This document shows positions 35,896 through 44,485 of a stretch of 64,000 nucleotides of DNA, piece by piece. A program made the position numbers and the translations under genes. A model generated the notes under the pieces. It ran no database searches. It saw only the letters and a program-made list of their open reading frames with translations, and had not been told where the DNA came from. Source of the DNA: Desulfovermiculus halophilus DSM 18834 (GTDB taxonomy: Bacteria > Desulfobacterota > Desulfovibrionia > Desulfovibrionales > Desulfothermaceae); the NCBI RefSeq assembly GCF_000620765.1, contig NZ_JIAK01000006.1, positions 1 through 64,000 on the forward strand. Reading direction: 5' to 3'. Position 1 is the stretch's first letter. Each line of letters begins with the position of its first letter.

Positions 35896-38406
35896 TCAAC
35901 TGTCCACTGTCTTCCGCCTGCTGCTTTCTCCTTTTCGTTTTCCCTTCGATCCCCGGCGCTTTTTCTTCTCCCCTCCATAGCCTTCCTTGTAGTAATACTG
36001 ATAGTAGTAATAGTAGTAATAACGTTCCTTTCTCAGGTCCACGTCGTTGATGATGATGCCCACAAACTTGTGGGCCAGGGAGGCAAAGGACTTCATGGTC
36101 TCCTGAAAGGTCCCGCGGCGGGTAACCCCGGAGCGCAGGACATAGAGGAGGGCATCCACACGCTGGGCCAGGACCAGGGAATCGCTGGCGGCCATGAGCG
36201 GGGGGGCATCGATAAGCACATAGTCGTAGTTTTGTACGCACATATCCAGAAGCTCGACCATCCTGTCCGAGGTCAAGAGCTCATTTGGAGCCGGCGGCAG
36301 ATCGCCACTGGTGAGCACCCACAGGTTTTCCTGCTCTGTGGAATGCACGGTGCCGGTCAAGGCCGCTACCAGGTCATCCTGCAGCAACGCATTGACCAGA
36401 CCGGGGCTTCGCTGGAACTGGAATACCTGATGCTGGACCGGCTTGCGCAGGTCGGCGTCGATGAGAAGAGTCTTTTTCCCGGCCTGGGCCATGGCCGCGG
36501 CCAGGTTGGAGATGCAGGTGCTCTTGCCTGTTCCGGGCATGGAGCTGGCCACCAGAAACGATCGTTTGGGGGTATCGATTCCGGTGAACAGCAGGCTGCT
36601 GCGCAGGGTGCGGAAGCTCTCCGCTTCCGGAGATTGCGGCTGGTGAAGGATCTTCAGGTTTGCGTGTCCGGTGTCATCTGAGTCTGTGGATTTGAATTCT
36701 TCAAAGTGATTGATATTGGCCAAAACAGGCAAGGAGGTCAGTCGTTCCAGGTCGTTGGGGGTCTTTAAAGTATCGTCCATATAGGCAAGGAAAAAGGCCC
36801 CTCCGACTCCAAGCATAAGCCCCAGGACCAGGCTTAAGGCCATATTCCGTTTGGGATTGGGGGAGACAAAGTTTGACTGGAGATGAGCCGGCTCCACAAC
36901 CCACATGTTTCCGCTTTGACTGGCCTTGGTGATCTGCAGTTCACCCTTTTTTTCCAAAAGAAAGGAGTAGGTCTCCTCGTATACCGAGACCTGGCGCTGC
37001 AGATCCATGAGCTTTTGTTCCGCATCAGGAAGGTGCCCCAGCTGGGTTTGTATTTCCTCCTTGTCTTCTTGTACAGCATTCTGTTCCCGCTTCAAGGCCT
37101 GAACCGCTGAGCGCAATTCAGACCTAATCCTGCTTTTGACCTGAGCTATCTGGCTGTTTATCGCCTCCACCCTGGGGTGGCGTTGGGTGTAGTGCTGCGA
37201 CAGAGCAGCCCGTTCGGTCTGGAGTTTGCTCAGCTGCTCTCCGAGACTTTGGATTGCGGACTGCTCCAGGGCTGAGCCCAGGGCATACAATGATTCCTTG
37301 TCCAGGGCATTGTCCTGGGTCAGGCTGTTCAATAAAAAACGGGCCTGTTTTTCCTGACGGTTGAGTGTGGACAGGGTTTTTTCTACATCAGTCAGTTGAT
37401 TTGCGGTACCTTTGACGTTTTCCGGAATAGAAATCAGCGGATGGGCTTCTTTGAACTCCTTGAGCTTGGCTGTGGCTTCTTCAAGGCGCCTTTCTGACAC
37501 ATCCAGCTGTTCAGAGAGGAACTGCAGGGCGTTGGATGCGGTCTGGGTTTTTTGAGCGATTTTTTGTTCTTTGTAAGCGCTGATCACGCTCTTAAGAATG
37601 TCCTGGGCCCGGTCGGGTACGGATGTGCTCACGTTCAGACGGAGCATTTTGGTGTTTCGGATCGGAGAGACGCTGAACTGGTTCTTGAGGTGTTCTATAG
37701 CTGCGTTTTGGGGACGGATATATACGGGATAATTCTGCGGTGTCTTCGGCGGAGTGCCGGTCAGGGTGAAGGAGAAAAGCTTGGTTTGACAAGGCGAGCC
37801 TATTGTGCAGGAGGCTACCTCATTTTTTTGATCATCGGACAGGACATAGGATCCGTCAGGCCGGATATGAATACGATATTCCAGGGTCCTGGCCAGACGG
37901 GCCACCCGTTCCACATTGATCTGCAAAGGTTTTGTCTCTGGCGCCAACGCAGTTCGTTCAGGGCCCGCGTTTTCAGGGCCCAGAAGTGCAGCCTTCAGGG
38001 CTTGCAGCTTGCCCCAATACCGGGCTGCAAGGCTCCGGCTGGTATCGATGGTGATCTGGTGGTCGCTCAATGTAACAGCACCGCTTATAACCGGACGGCT
38101 TTTAAGGACCTCCTGTTCAGTCGACAGCAGCTCTTCCGTCTTGCCCATGCCGGTCATGCTGAAGTCAAGCATATTTTCCAGGTTCAAGCCATTGCCGTCC
38201 TCTTCCTGGATCTGCAGCAGGGAGGTGGCTTGATACACAGGATGCTGGATCATAGTGAAGGCAGCTGTAGCTGCAGCTATGATGCAGACAGTGAGAACGA
38301 TCATCCAGCGCCGGCGCCAGATGACTTCCAGATAGTCCTTGAGGTGAACCTCTTCTTCCGGCTCAGCATGAGATGTAAAAGCTGTATTTGTGTTTTCAGT
38401 GTTCAT
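35896..38406 (-). CDS. Wzc-like polysaccharide co-polymerase / tyrosine autokinase
   Basis: The 836-residue inner-membrane protein has a Wzz domain with a first membrane segment near 33-52. Long periplasmic coiled-coil helices (about 280-480) lead to a second membrane segment near 530-550. A cytoplasmic BY-kinase has Walker A SSMPGTGKST near 623-632, Walker A' LLIDADLRKP and Walker B YVLIDAPP. The C-terminal tyrosine cluster contains ten tyrosines in eleven residues (about 796-806). After it comes a basic tail whose last codons (KTVDS, stop) are heptad repeat sequence. It should control chain length and export, regulated by autophosphorylation and by the CpsB-like phosphatase. Confidence 0.92.
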   Translation of the reverse strand: MNTENTNTAFTSHAEPEEEVHLKDYLEVIWRRRWMIVLTVCIIAAATAAFTMIQHPVYQATSLLQIQEEDGNGLNLENMLDFSMTGMGKTEELLSTEQEVLKSRPVISGAVTLSDHQITIDTSRSLAARYWGKLQALKAALLGPENAGPERTALAPETKPLQINVERVARLARTLEYRIHIRPDGSYVLSDDQKNEVASCTIGSPCQTKLFSFTLTGTPPKTPQNYPVYIRPQNAAIEHLKNQFSVSPIRNTKMLRLNVSTSVPDRAQDILKSVISAYKEQKIAQKTQTASNALQFLSEQLDVSERRLEEATAKLKEFKEAHPLISIPENVKGTANQLTDVEKTLSTLNRQEKQARFLLNSLTQDNALDKESLYALGSALEQSAIQSLGEQLSKLQTERAALSQHYTQRHPRVEAINSQIAQVKSRIRSELRSAVQALKREQNAVQEDKEEIQTQLGHLPDAEQKLMDLQRQVSVYEETYSFLLEKKGELQITKASQSGNMWVVEPAHLQSNFVSPNPKRNMALSLVLGLMLGVGGAFFLAYMDDTLKTPNDLERLTSLPVLANINHFEEFKSTDSDDTGHANLKILHQPQSPEAESFRTLRSSLLFTGIDTPKRSFLVASSMPGTGKSTCISNLAAAMAQAGKKTLLIDADLRKPVQHQVFQFQRSPGLVNALLQDDLVAALTGTVHSTEQENLWVLTSGDLPPAPNELLTSDRMVELLDMCVQNYDYVLIDAPPLMAASDSLVLAQRVDALLYVLRSGVTRRGTFQETMKSFASLAHKFVGIIINDVDLRKERYYYYYYYQYYYKEGYGGEKKKRRGSKGKRKGESSRRKTVDS

Positions 38407-38438
38407 AAAAGATAGAAGTGGTTAATGTTGTGGAACGC

Positions 38439-39713
38439 TTAATTGCCCATGCTTTCTATGCTGCGTACAGACTGCACCGAGGGCAGCAGCTTGCTGATCA
38501 TCCGGCTCCAGCGGGTCAGCCCGGTGCTGGAGACAAAGACGATGTCCTGGGGCTGCAGGTAGAACTCCCGGGCCAGGATCATGGCCGATGCCTGCTCAGC
38601 ATCGAGCTGATAGACAACAGGCTGGACAGGCATGTCCCGCTCCGCGTCTCGGACAGCCTTATCGGCCTGGGCTTTGGTCAATCCCATCTGGTTTTGGAGC
38701 TTGGTTTTCACCTGATTCTCTGAGGACGGCCGCCGGGTGGTTTCCCGGTCCAAGGGAAATCCGCGAATGACATAAACGCCCCGGGTATTGGCCGAAAACA
38801 GGTTCAGGCCTTCAGCCTGGCTCAAGGCCTCGGACAAGGTCAGGGTCCCATCGATAAAAGAGGCGGCCACCTGCTTGTTCACCTCGCCCACCACATAGGC
38901 CTTCTGCCGTTTATTGTCCGGCAGGTGCAATACATCTTCGTCCTGCATATAGATGCTGCTCAGGACCGGGGGGGGGGTATTGAGCAGATCGATGGTATAG
39001 GTCGTTTCGTTCCTGGTCAGACGGGCGTTGCGCTCATCTGCGATTTCGGTCGGATCCCCTGCCTTGTGCAACGCATCCAGAAGGGTCATGGGCTTGGTGG
39101 TCAGAGGCAGGGCCGTGGGGTTGCCCACCTCGCCGGTCACATAGACCTGCTTGCTGTTAAAACCGGTTACCCGGATTCCAATCTGGGGCTGCTCAACATA
39201 CAACGAGAGCGCCTTGGTCAAATCCTTGCGGATCTGTTCCACAGTCTTGCCTGCGATCTGCATCTGGCCGGCATAGGGAAAGAAGATGGTGCCATCGCTC
39301 TGGACCAGATAGGTTTCCTCCCCCCCTTCAGAGCTTTGGCCTAAAAAGCCGGATGAAAAGGAGAATTCAGGATGGTTCCAAACGCCTATCTTGAGTTGAT
39401 CCCAGGTGCCCACATGGTAGGCGTAGTCCGTGTCCTCAACGGTTAGAGGGTCCAAGTTGTCGGATTTTTTTGATTCCTGCCGTTTCCGGGCCTGCTGGAT
39501 CAGGAGCTCAGGGGTGATAGGGACCAGCTTGGGCTTGAACTGGGAAGGGGGGATCTGTGAATCGCCTTTGGTCGCCCAATAGTCTTGGTTTCCTTCCATG
39601 ACCGAGGTGAAGCCGGCGCAGCCGGTGAGGACAGCGGCCAGGAGGCAAACGGACGCGACGGCAACGAATGCGGACCACGTGGGCTCGATGGTTTGAACTC
39701 CGGTTGTATGCAT
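38439..39713 (-). CDS. Wza/GfcE-like outer-membrane polysaccharide export lipoprotein
   Basis: The 424-residue protein has a signal peptide with a lipobox at C32 (AAVLTGCAG). A polysaccharide export domain follows (VGTWDQLKIGVWNHPEF, then VQSDGTIFFPYAGQM and the VTGEVGNP turn), with at least two SLBB-like repeats after it. It would form the outer-membrane channel. I chose ATG 39713; the longer frame reading to 39854 is repeat sequence. It lies 32 bases upstream of the Wzc-like gene and is probably co-transcribed with it. Confidence 0.9.
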   Translation of the reverse strand: MHTTGVQTIEPTWSAFVAVASVCLLAAVLTGCAGFTSVMEGNQDYWATKGDSQIPPSQFKPKLVPITPELLIQQARKRQESKKSDNLDPLTVEDTDYAYHVGTWDQLKIGVWNHPEFSFSSGFLGQSSEGGEETYLVQSDGTIFFPYAGQMQIAGKTVEQIRKDLTKALSLYVEQPQIGIRVTGFNSKQVYVTGEVGNPTALPLTTKPMTLLDALHKAGDPTEIADERNARLTRNETTYTIDLLNTPPPVLSSIYMQDEDVLHLPDNKRQKAYVVGEVNKQVAASFIDGTLTLSEALSQAEGLNLFSANTRGVYVIRGFPLDRETTRRPSSENQVKTKLQNQMGLTKAQADKAVRDAERDMPVQPVVYQLDAEQASAMILAREFYLQPQDIVFVSSTGLTRWSRMISKLLPSVQSVRSIESMGN

Positions 39714-40144
39714 GGTTTTCGCGTATTCCTGGATTGAATGGTTCAGTCTGTAAGGGTTTGAGATATCATGCTTCTTTTTTGCCGCAGATGGCAAATCAGC
39801 AGAAAAGAGGAAGAGTTTTTTAGCCGCTGATCGCACTGATCTTCGCTGATCCAAAGATTATTTTGCCTGTATCTGCGAAGATCAGTGCGATCTGCGGTTG
39901 AATCTTCTTTTTTCTACCGCTTATGCGTATCTGCGGAAGAACAAAGAGGAAGAATTTTTGAACCGCTAATTGCGCTGATCTTCGCTGATCATGATCTTTT
40001 ATCTGCGTGAATCTGCTTGCCCCGTGAAATTTCATCCATTTCACTGGGGCGAGATCTGCGGTTCCATCCTCTTTTTCCTGCCGCCCTGGTGAAACCCCTT
40101 TTGGGTCACACCTGTAGGCATGGGGGCGGTAATAATACAGGCGG
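39714..40144. repeat. CGCTGAT-type palindromes between the YjbH-like and Wza-like genes
   Basis: A long inverted repeat at 39824-39897 pairs CCGCTGATCGCACTGATC with GATCAGTGCGATCTGCGG across a short centre. A second, more degenerate copy covers about 39972-40064 and carries AAATTTCATCCATTTCACTGG in its centre. The family (GCTGATCTTCGCTGATC / ATCTGCGTGAATCTGCGG) is a known type of intergenic repeat in this phylum. Confidence 0.75.
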
Positions 40145-42382
40145 TCAAAAATTAGGCATCTCGTCCATTTTCCGTCTGGTCTGAATCGGGGTTGCCGATC
40201 CGTCCATGGGATACAGACGGTCCGGCTGGCTCACGGTCTGGCCCTGGTCCCGGGTAAAGCTGGTGAACTCGTAGCGCAGGTGTCCGGGCTCATCCCGGTC
40301 CCTAAACAGGGAAAACGGAACCCGGATATACACCCCCTTGAATTCCGAATCCCTGTTCTTAGGGCTGTCAAAGACATCGGTCCGGGTCTTGGTGTAGTAG
40401 GCCCCAATGGTAAAGTTCTTGAAGTGCCGGCGGATCTCGAATCGCGCTCCCGGGTCCCCGGCCAGGAAGCGCCCGGCCTTGATCCCGGCCTCCAGGCCCT
40501 GGCTGGGCCAGATCTGGGCGTAGAGGTTGATGAATGCAGGTGTGTACCAAGAATCCGCATCGCTACGCAAGCTGAAATTCTCATCAACCTCCCGCTTGCG
40601 CACCGCTTCGGCCTCCAGCCCGATCCCCCACAGTCCGTCGTGGAAGTAGCGGAAGCACTCGGCCCCGAACCCGGCAAAGGCGGACTCGAAGATCCCTGCG
40701 CTCACTCTGGCCTGGATCTCTCCCGGCAGGGAAACGTGTTGGCTCAGGGCCAGAGTGGTGATCCGGATATCGGATTGCTTCTGGTATTCCACCAGGTCGG
40801 TGCGCACCGAGTCTTCATCTTCCAGCGGAGTCCAGACCAGGTCATCGTATTGGTTGAACACCGGAAACTCAACTCGTCCGAAGGCCCATGCACCCGGCCA
40901 TAGCCGGTAGCTGGACTCCAGCTCAACGAGTCCCTTGTGCTTGAAGAATCCGGCCCTGTTGTTCAAAAAGGTCCGCACCCGGGGATAGATCCCCCAGTGC
41001 AGGCGGTCCTCCGGGGCCTTGACCTTGGTTGAGGGGTGCTCTCCGGCTGAAAACTCCCGCCAGTGCCTATCGGCGTACAGGGTCAGATCGGCACGCTGCA
41101 AAAAGTTCCGAGTTTTGATCCGGCTGTTTAGAAAATCAGTTATATCCCTGCGGCTGGCGCGTAAGGACTGCAGGACCTGCCCTTTGTCCTTGATGTTTAA
41201 GTAGACGCGGTCAATGCGCTGGGGCAGGTAGGGGTCGAGAAGGGCGAAGACATGCCCGAAGCTGCGGGCCGGAGAGGAGTGCACCGCGTTGACGTATTCG
41301 ATCCACACCGCGTTGTCCGAGACAGCGGCCTGGACCTGCTCGAATCCATCCTCTGCCGCCACCCTGGCCAGGCGCCGGGCCAGCTCAGCATTTCCGGCCA
41401 GATAGGCCTCCCAGCGCTTCTTTTCCCCCACCGGCGCGATCTCGGTCCGTTTCCAGGGCAGCATGCCCTCGGGTTCCAGGGGGAAATTGATCTGCAGCCC
41501 TCCGGCCAGGGTCGTTCCCCGGAGCAGGGCCAGGCTGGCATGGACATGATCGGCCCACGTGTATTTGAGTCCCAGATTGATGTCCACAGAGGTGTCGGCA
41601 TCCTTGACCCTGGTCCCGGCAGTGTTTCTAAACCCGAACATGTTGGACCAGTCCAGGGAGGAGTATTCGGCGGAGAGGGTAAGTTCCGGGGTGACATGGT
41701 ACTCCAGTCCGCCGAACAGGCTGGTGCTTCGAAACGGGTCGGAGAGCAGGAAGCTGAAGGCCTGGTCATCACCGTTGTCCTCACCGGCCGGATAGTCGCC
41801 GGCCAGAATGCCTTGCCCCAGGCCGATGGTGAAATCCACATCGCCCATGAGCTTGGAAAAGGCGATGTACCTGGAAGGGAAGAGCCCAGTGCCGGTGGCG
41901 TCGTAGGCCCCGATCGCGATCTGGGGCAGGCCTGTGTCCTCGGGCACAAGGACCAGGCGCGCACCGGCCGAACGGTCCTTGTAGTTGCCGTAGCCTTCGC
42001 CGCCAAATGCTGAGAGGCTGGTCACCTCGGTGAACTGGCCGTGGAGCTCCAGGCGGTCGAAGACTCCCAGGGCCCCGCCGTAGTACCGATAGGGATCGGC
42101 CTGTCCGTAGCCCAGGCGCATGGTCCAATCCGGAAGGATGCGGGCGGTGGGCATATGCCATATTCCGGTGTAGGACTGCAGGGAGGGCAGGGCGTACTCC
42201 AGGGGCATTTCGGCCTGGGCCGGAGTGAAAAACAGAACTGCGGCCAGACAGAAAAGAACAGCTGCCTGGTAACGGATAACCGAAGGCCTTAGTTGCCGCC
42301 GGAAATGGACAATGGTCAGGGCCTGGCATTGACACCACGGGTGTGTGTGGCATTTTTTGTGGATTGTTCGTGGGTGCTCCAT
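40145..42382 (-). CDS. YjbH/GfcD-like exopolysaccharide biogenesis protein
   Basis: The 745-residue protein matches the YjbH family of outer-membrane proteins found in yjb and group 4 capsule (gfc) operons. The N-terminus has a cysteine- and histidine-rich stretch (KKCHTHPWCQCQ) before a hydrophobic signal segment ending in AQA near residue 57. The mature part starts with the typical SLQSYTGIWHMPTARI and DWTMRLGYGQADPYRYYGG and is rich in beta-strand patterns up to the C-terminus. The start at 42382 is tentative: an upstream extension to 42529 is possible, and the signal segment lies unusually far from the start. It is followed by the Wza- and Wzc-like genes. Confidence 0.82.
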   Translation of the reverse strand: MEHPRTIHKKCHTHPWCQCQALTIVHFRRQLRPSVIRYQAAVLFCLAAVLFFTPAQAEMPLEYALPSLQSYTGIWHMPTARILPDWTMRLGYGQADPYRYYGGALGVFDRLELHGQFTEVTSLSAFGGEGYGNYKDRSAGARLVLVPEDTGLPQIAIGAYDATGTGLFPSRYIAFSKLMGDVDFTIGLGQGILAGDYPAGEDNGDDQAFSFLLSDPFRSTSLFGGLEYHVTPELTLSAEYSSLDWSNMFGFRNTAGTRVKDADTSVDINLGLKYTWADHVHASLALLRGTTLAGGLQINFPLEPEGMLPWKRTEIAPVGEKKRWEAYLAGNAELARRLARVAAEDGFEQVQAAVSDNAVWIEYVNAVHSSPARSFGHVFALLDPYLPQRIDRVYLNIKDKGQVLQSLRASRRDITDFLNSRIKTRNFLQRADLTLYADRHWREFSAGEHPSTKVKAPEDRLHWGIYPRVRTFLNNRAGFFKHKGLVELESSYRLWPGAWAFGRVEFPVFNQYDDLVWTPLEDEDSVRTDLVEYQKQSDIRITTLALSQHVSLPGEIQARVSAGIFESAFAGFGAECFRYFHDGLWGIGLEAEAVRKREVDENFSLRSDADSWYTPAFINLYAQIWPSQGLEAGIKAGRFLAGDPGARFEIRRHFKNFTIGAYYTKTRTDVFDSPKNRDSEFKGVYIRVPFSLFRDRDEPGHLRYEFTSFTRDQGQTVSQPDRLYPMDGSATPIQTRRKMDEMPNF

Positions 42383-42414
42383 GATCTGGAAGTTTCTAGC
42401 CTGCTGGAGGACGC

Positions 42415-43242
42415 GTGTCAAAGAGAATAATCGGCCGGAAAACAGCTGTAGCGCTGGGATCCATCCTGTTTTTGGCGGCCTGCAGCTCGACAACAAACTG
42501 GTACCACCCCGCAAAGGACCAGCAGGCATTTCAAGCTGATCACTCCTACTGTATAAAGCTGGCCACCTCTGTTGCCAGGCAGAAGACAGTGAGCGGACAA
42601 CGCCCAGATCCTGCCGCCCTGCAGCAGGCCTACAACTTGTGTCTGGAAAGCCGGGGGTGGCGGCAGACAGGGACGGACCCGGAGGCCCCTTTTCCTGAGA
42701 TCAATCCCCCGGAGGTGGGTGCATCGCGTGGCCGGCTCGTGGTCTGGAACGTTGATGTACGGGTTCCAGCCGGGTTCAGTCTGGGAAACCGGCAGTCAAA
42801 TGCCGTTCCCGGGCTGGGACAGACCACAGTGGTGTATACAGGTACTGGGAGCATGGGCAGGTACCTGCAGTGTGTTTTTCAGGATTCTGGAAGCGAGTTC
42901 GATGATCGCGGTTTTCCGGTCAGTGAACCTTTTTTCCTCTACAGCCGGGGGAACGAAAAAAGCGAGGAAATGGCCGCGGACTGGGCCTTTTTCGCTGGAG
43001 AGTACCGGAATTCATGGACCGGAGGAGTGGGCGCCTATGTCCTGTGGCCCGAAGGAAAGAGACGCGCGGTGCTGGTGGCCACCTGGTCTCTGCCGGGGCA
43101 GGACCAGCCGCCGCCGGCCGGACTGCGCCTGACCCGCAGTCAGAAGCGGATCATGGATGAGAAAATGGAAGCTTGGACTGCGTGGCTTGTGGAGGAATGG
43201 CTGCAGGACAGAGGACAGAGGACAGTGGGCAGTGGACAGTAG
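42415..43242 (+). CDS. Unrecognised lipoprotein of the exopolysaccharide locus
   Basis: I do not recognise this 275-residue protein beyond a lipobox (SILFLAACSSTT, C23) and a short NWYHPAKDQQAFQADHSYC segment of the kind seen in small envelope lipoproteins. The rest (about 95-250) appears to be a globular periplasmic domain with VVYTGTG and WTGGVGAYVLWPEGKRRAVLV. GTG 42415 follows GGAGG. It diverges from the YjbH-like gene. The C-terminal residues QDRGQRTVGSGQ and the TAG stop are translated heptad repeat, so the gene's original end may have been overwritten. Confidence 0.7.
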   Translation: MSKRIIGRKTAVALGSILFLAACSSTTNWYHPAKDQQAFQADHSYCIKLATSVARQKTVSGQRPDPAALQQAYNLCLESRGWRQTGTDPEAPFPEINPPEVGASRGRLVVWNVDVRVPAGFSLGNRQSNAVPGLGQTTVVYTGTGSMGRYLQCVFQDSGSEFDDRGFPVSEPFFLYSRGNEKSEEMAADWAFFAGEYRNSWTGGVGAYVLWPEGKRRAVLVATWSLPGQDQPPPAGLRLTRSQKRIMDEKMEAWTAWLVEEWLQDRGQRTVGSGQ

Positions 43243-43713
43243 GCAGTAGTCAGTGGCCGGGAAGAGGAAGAAGACGGTAGTCGGTGGACAGAGATCAGAC
43301 GTCAGAGGTCAGAATTCAGAGGGAGGCAGAATAGATGGAGAATGTGGCCCGGTTCAGGCGCCTCCGTGTGTAGGGGCGAATAATCATTCGCCCTTTTCCG
43401 GCTGAATTCTGATATCTGACCTCTGGCTTCTGTCTTCTCTCCACCCCCCCTTCAAGGGGGGACGAGGCTGGCGTGGGACCGCAGTTTTATATCTGGCATC
43501 CGGATGATGCGCTGAAATGTTCCGGCTGTCTTTGCTCTTTACTAACCTCTTTACTGACGTCTGATATCTGATCTCTGCTTACCGGCCACTGTCCACCGAC
43601 CACAGACCACCGGTTGCATTCGTAAGCGAGTCTGTGAGCGAACTATCTCGCAAAAAAAGCCCTCTGAGAATTTCCTCAGAGGGCTTTTTTTTGCCAGATA
43701 CGTTGTTAAATTC
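43243..43713. repeat. Composite element (plus orientation) and terminator region
   Basis: Forward heptads (43200-43325), AT-pal (43372-43393), C6/G6 tract (43445-43465), a TATCTGGCATCCGGATGATG segment (43490-43512), inverted heptads (43545-43612) and CATTCGTAAGCGAGTCTGTG (43617-43636) form a nearly complete composite before the terminator at 43652. Confidence 0.8.
43652..43692 (-). terminator. Strong bidirectional-looking intrinsic terminator
   Basis: An 11-bp perfect stem AGCCCTCTGAG / CTCAGAGGGCT with loop AATTTC is bordered by A7 and T8. It lies about 20 bases beyond the stop of the small exported gene on the minus strand and could also stop plus-strand transcripts. Confidence 0.9.
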
Positions 43714-44028
43714 TTAGAAACCGTGTCCGTGACCATGACCGTCTCCGCCGTCTCCGCTGGCGGCCACTGCAACCCCGCCAATTGCTGCTGCGGCAATGCC
43801 GAGGCCGATTCCGATCTGGGTCTTGGTCAGACCAAAAGCAACCGCGTTCGAGGCTACAGTACTTCCAGGTTCAGGAGCCGGAGTCAGTTGCGTACCTTCT
43901 TGAGTGTTTTGAGCCACTTGGGTCTGTTCAGGGGTTCCAGTGTCCTGGTCCGCATTCTGGGCCATAACGGCCGGAGTGCCCACTGCCAGAAGAACCGGCA
44001 GGAGGAGGGTAATGATTGCCCTGCGCAT
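43714..44028 (-). CDS. Small exported protein with Gly/His-rich tail (GfcA/YjbE-like?)
   Basis: The 104-residue protein has a clear signal peptide (TLLLPVLLAVGTPAVMAQ), a low-complexity Gln/Thr/Pro segment (about 25-60), a hydrophobic glycine/alanine helix (QIGIGLGIAAAAIGGVAVAA) and the tail GDGGDGHGHGHGF. AAGGTGA precedes the ATG. Layout and size recall the small GfcA/YjbE proteins of capsule and yjb operons, which also end after a hydrophobic segment with GGGDG. That homology is inferred from architecture. It has its own promoter and terminator, so it is probably strongly expressed by itself. Confidence 0.75.
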   Translation of the reverse strand: MRRAIITLLLPVLLAVGTPAVMAQNADQDTGTPEQTQVAQNTQEGTQLTPAPEPGSTVASNAVAFGLTKTQIGIGLGIAAAAIGGVAVAASGDGGDGHGHGHGF

Positions 44029-44108
44029 AGCTCACCTTCCTTCATGTGTTTGTCATAAGGAGCAGCATTTTCTCAGGCAACCCTGAGTGCCAATCGTATT
44101 TTTAGTCT

Positions 44109-44137
44109 ACAGTAGTTTGCAGTTTGGGGTTTGTCAA
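44109..44137 (-). promoter_or_regulatory. Promoter for the small exported protein
   Basis: On the minus strand, TTGACA (44137-44132) is followed by 17 bases and TACTGT (44114-44109). The leader of roughly 75 bases includes a small perfect hairpin, CTCAGG / CCTGAG, around 44071-44087. Confidence 0.5.
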
Positions 44138-44485
44138 GTGTTTGGCAGGAGAGATCGCCTCCTGCAACCGAGAAACTCTGATAAGAATGGGCGGCGAAGC
44201 GACTGCTTCACTAGAGTTCGTTGGACGTCGACGTTTGAGCCTTGTCCGCCTATTCCCACCGATTCGTTAGCTGTTTGTCCAGGATGTATACTTCAGTATC
44301 GACAAGGATAACTTTTTTTGCTATTCAGCCGATGGAAGACTTAACACAGAAATTTCCCTTCATATTTTCATCCCTTCGCCTCTGGTAGTGCGCAGAAATT
44401 GTCATTCTTTTTTGCCGGTTTTGCACAAGATGCTCACAGGGTTTCATCCTATAAGGATATAAATCCATAGAACAAAGGCGTGCTT
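44138..44485. other. Divergent upstream region of the dehydratase gene, no repeats
   Basis: This A+T-rich stretch, unlike almost all other gaps here, lacks the heptad and composite repeats. It includes an inverted repeat GCAGGAG / CTCCTGC (44154-44174). No gene is visible; promoter and regulatory sites for the exopolysaccharide locus are likely. Confidence 0.4.

Noticed and set aside
44154-44174. Sigma-54 promoter (TGGCAGG ... CGC) in front of the dehydratase gene
   Set aside because: The spacing between the GG and GC elements is one base too long and the match lies within a simple inverted repeat.
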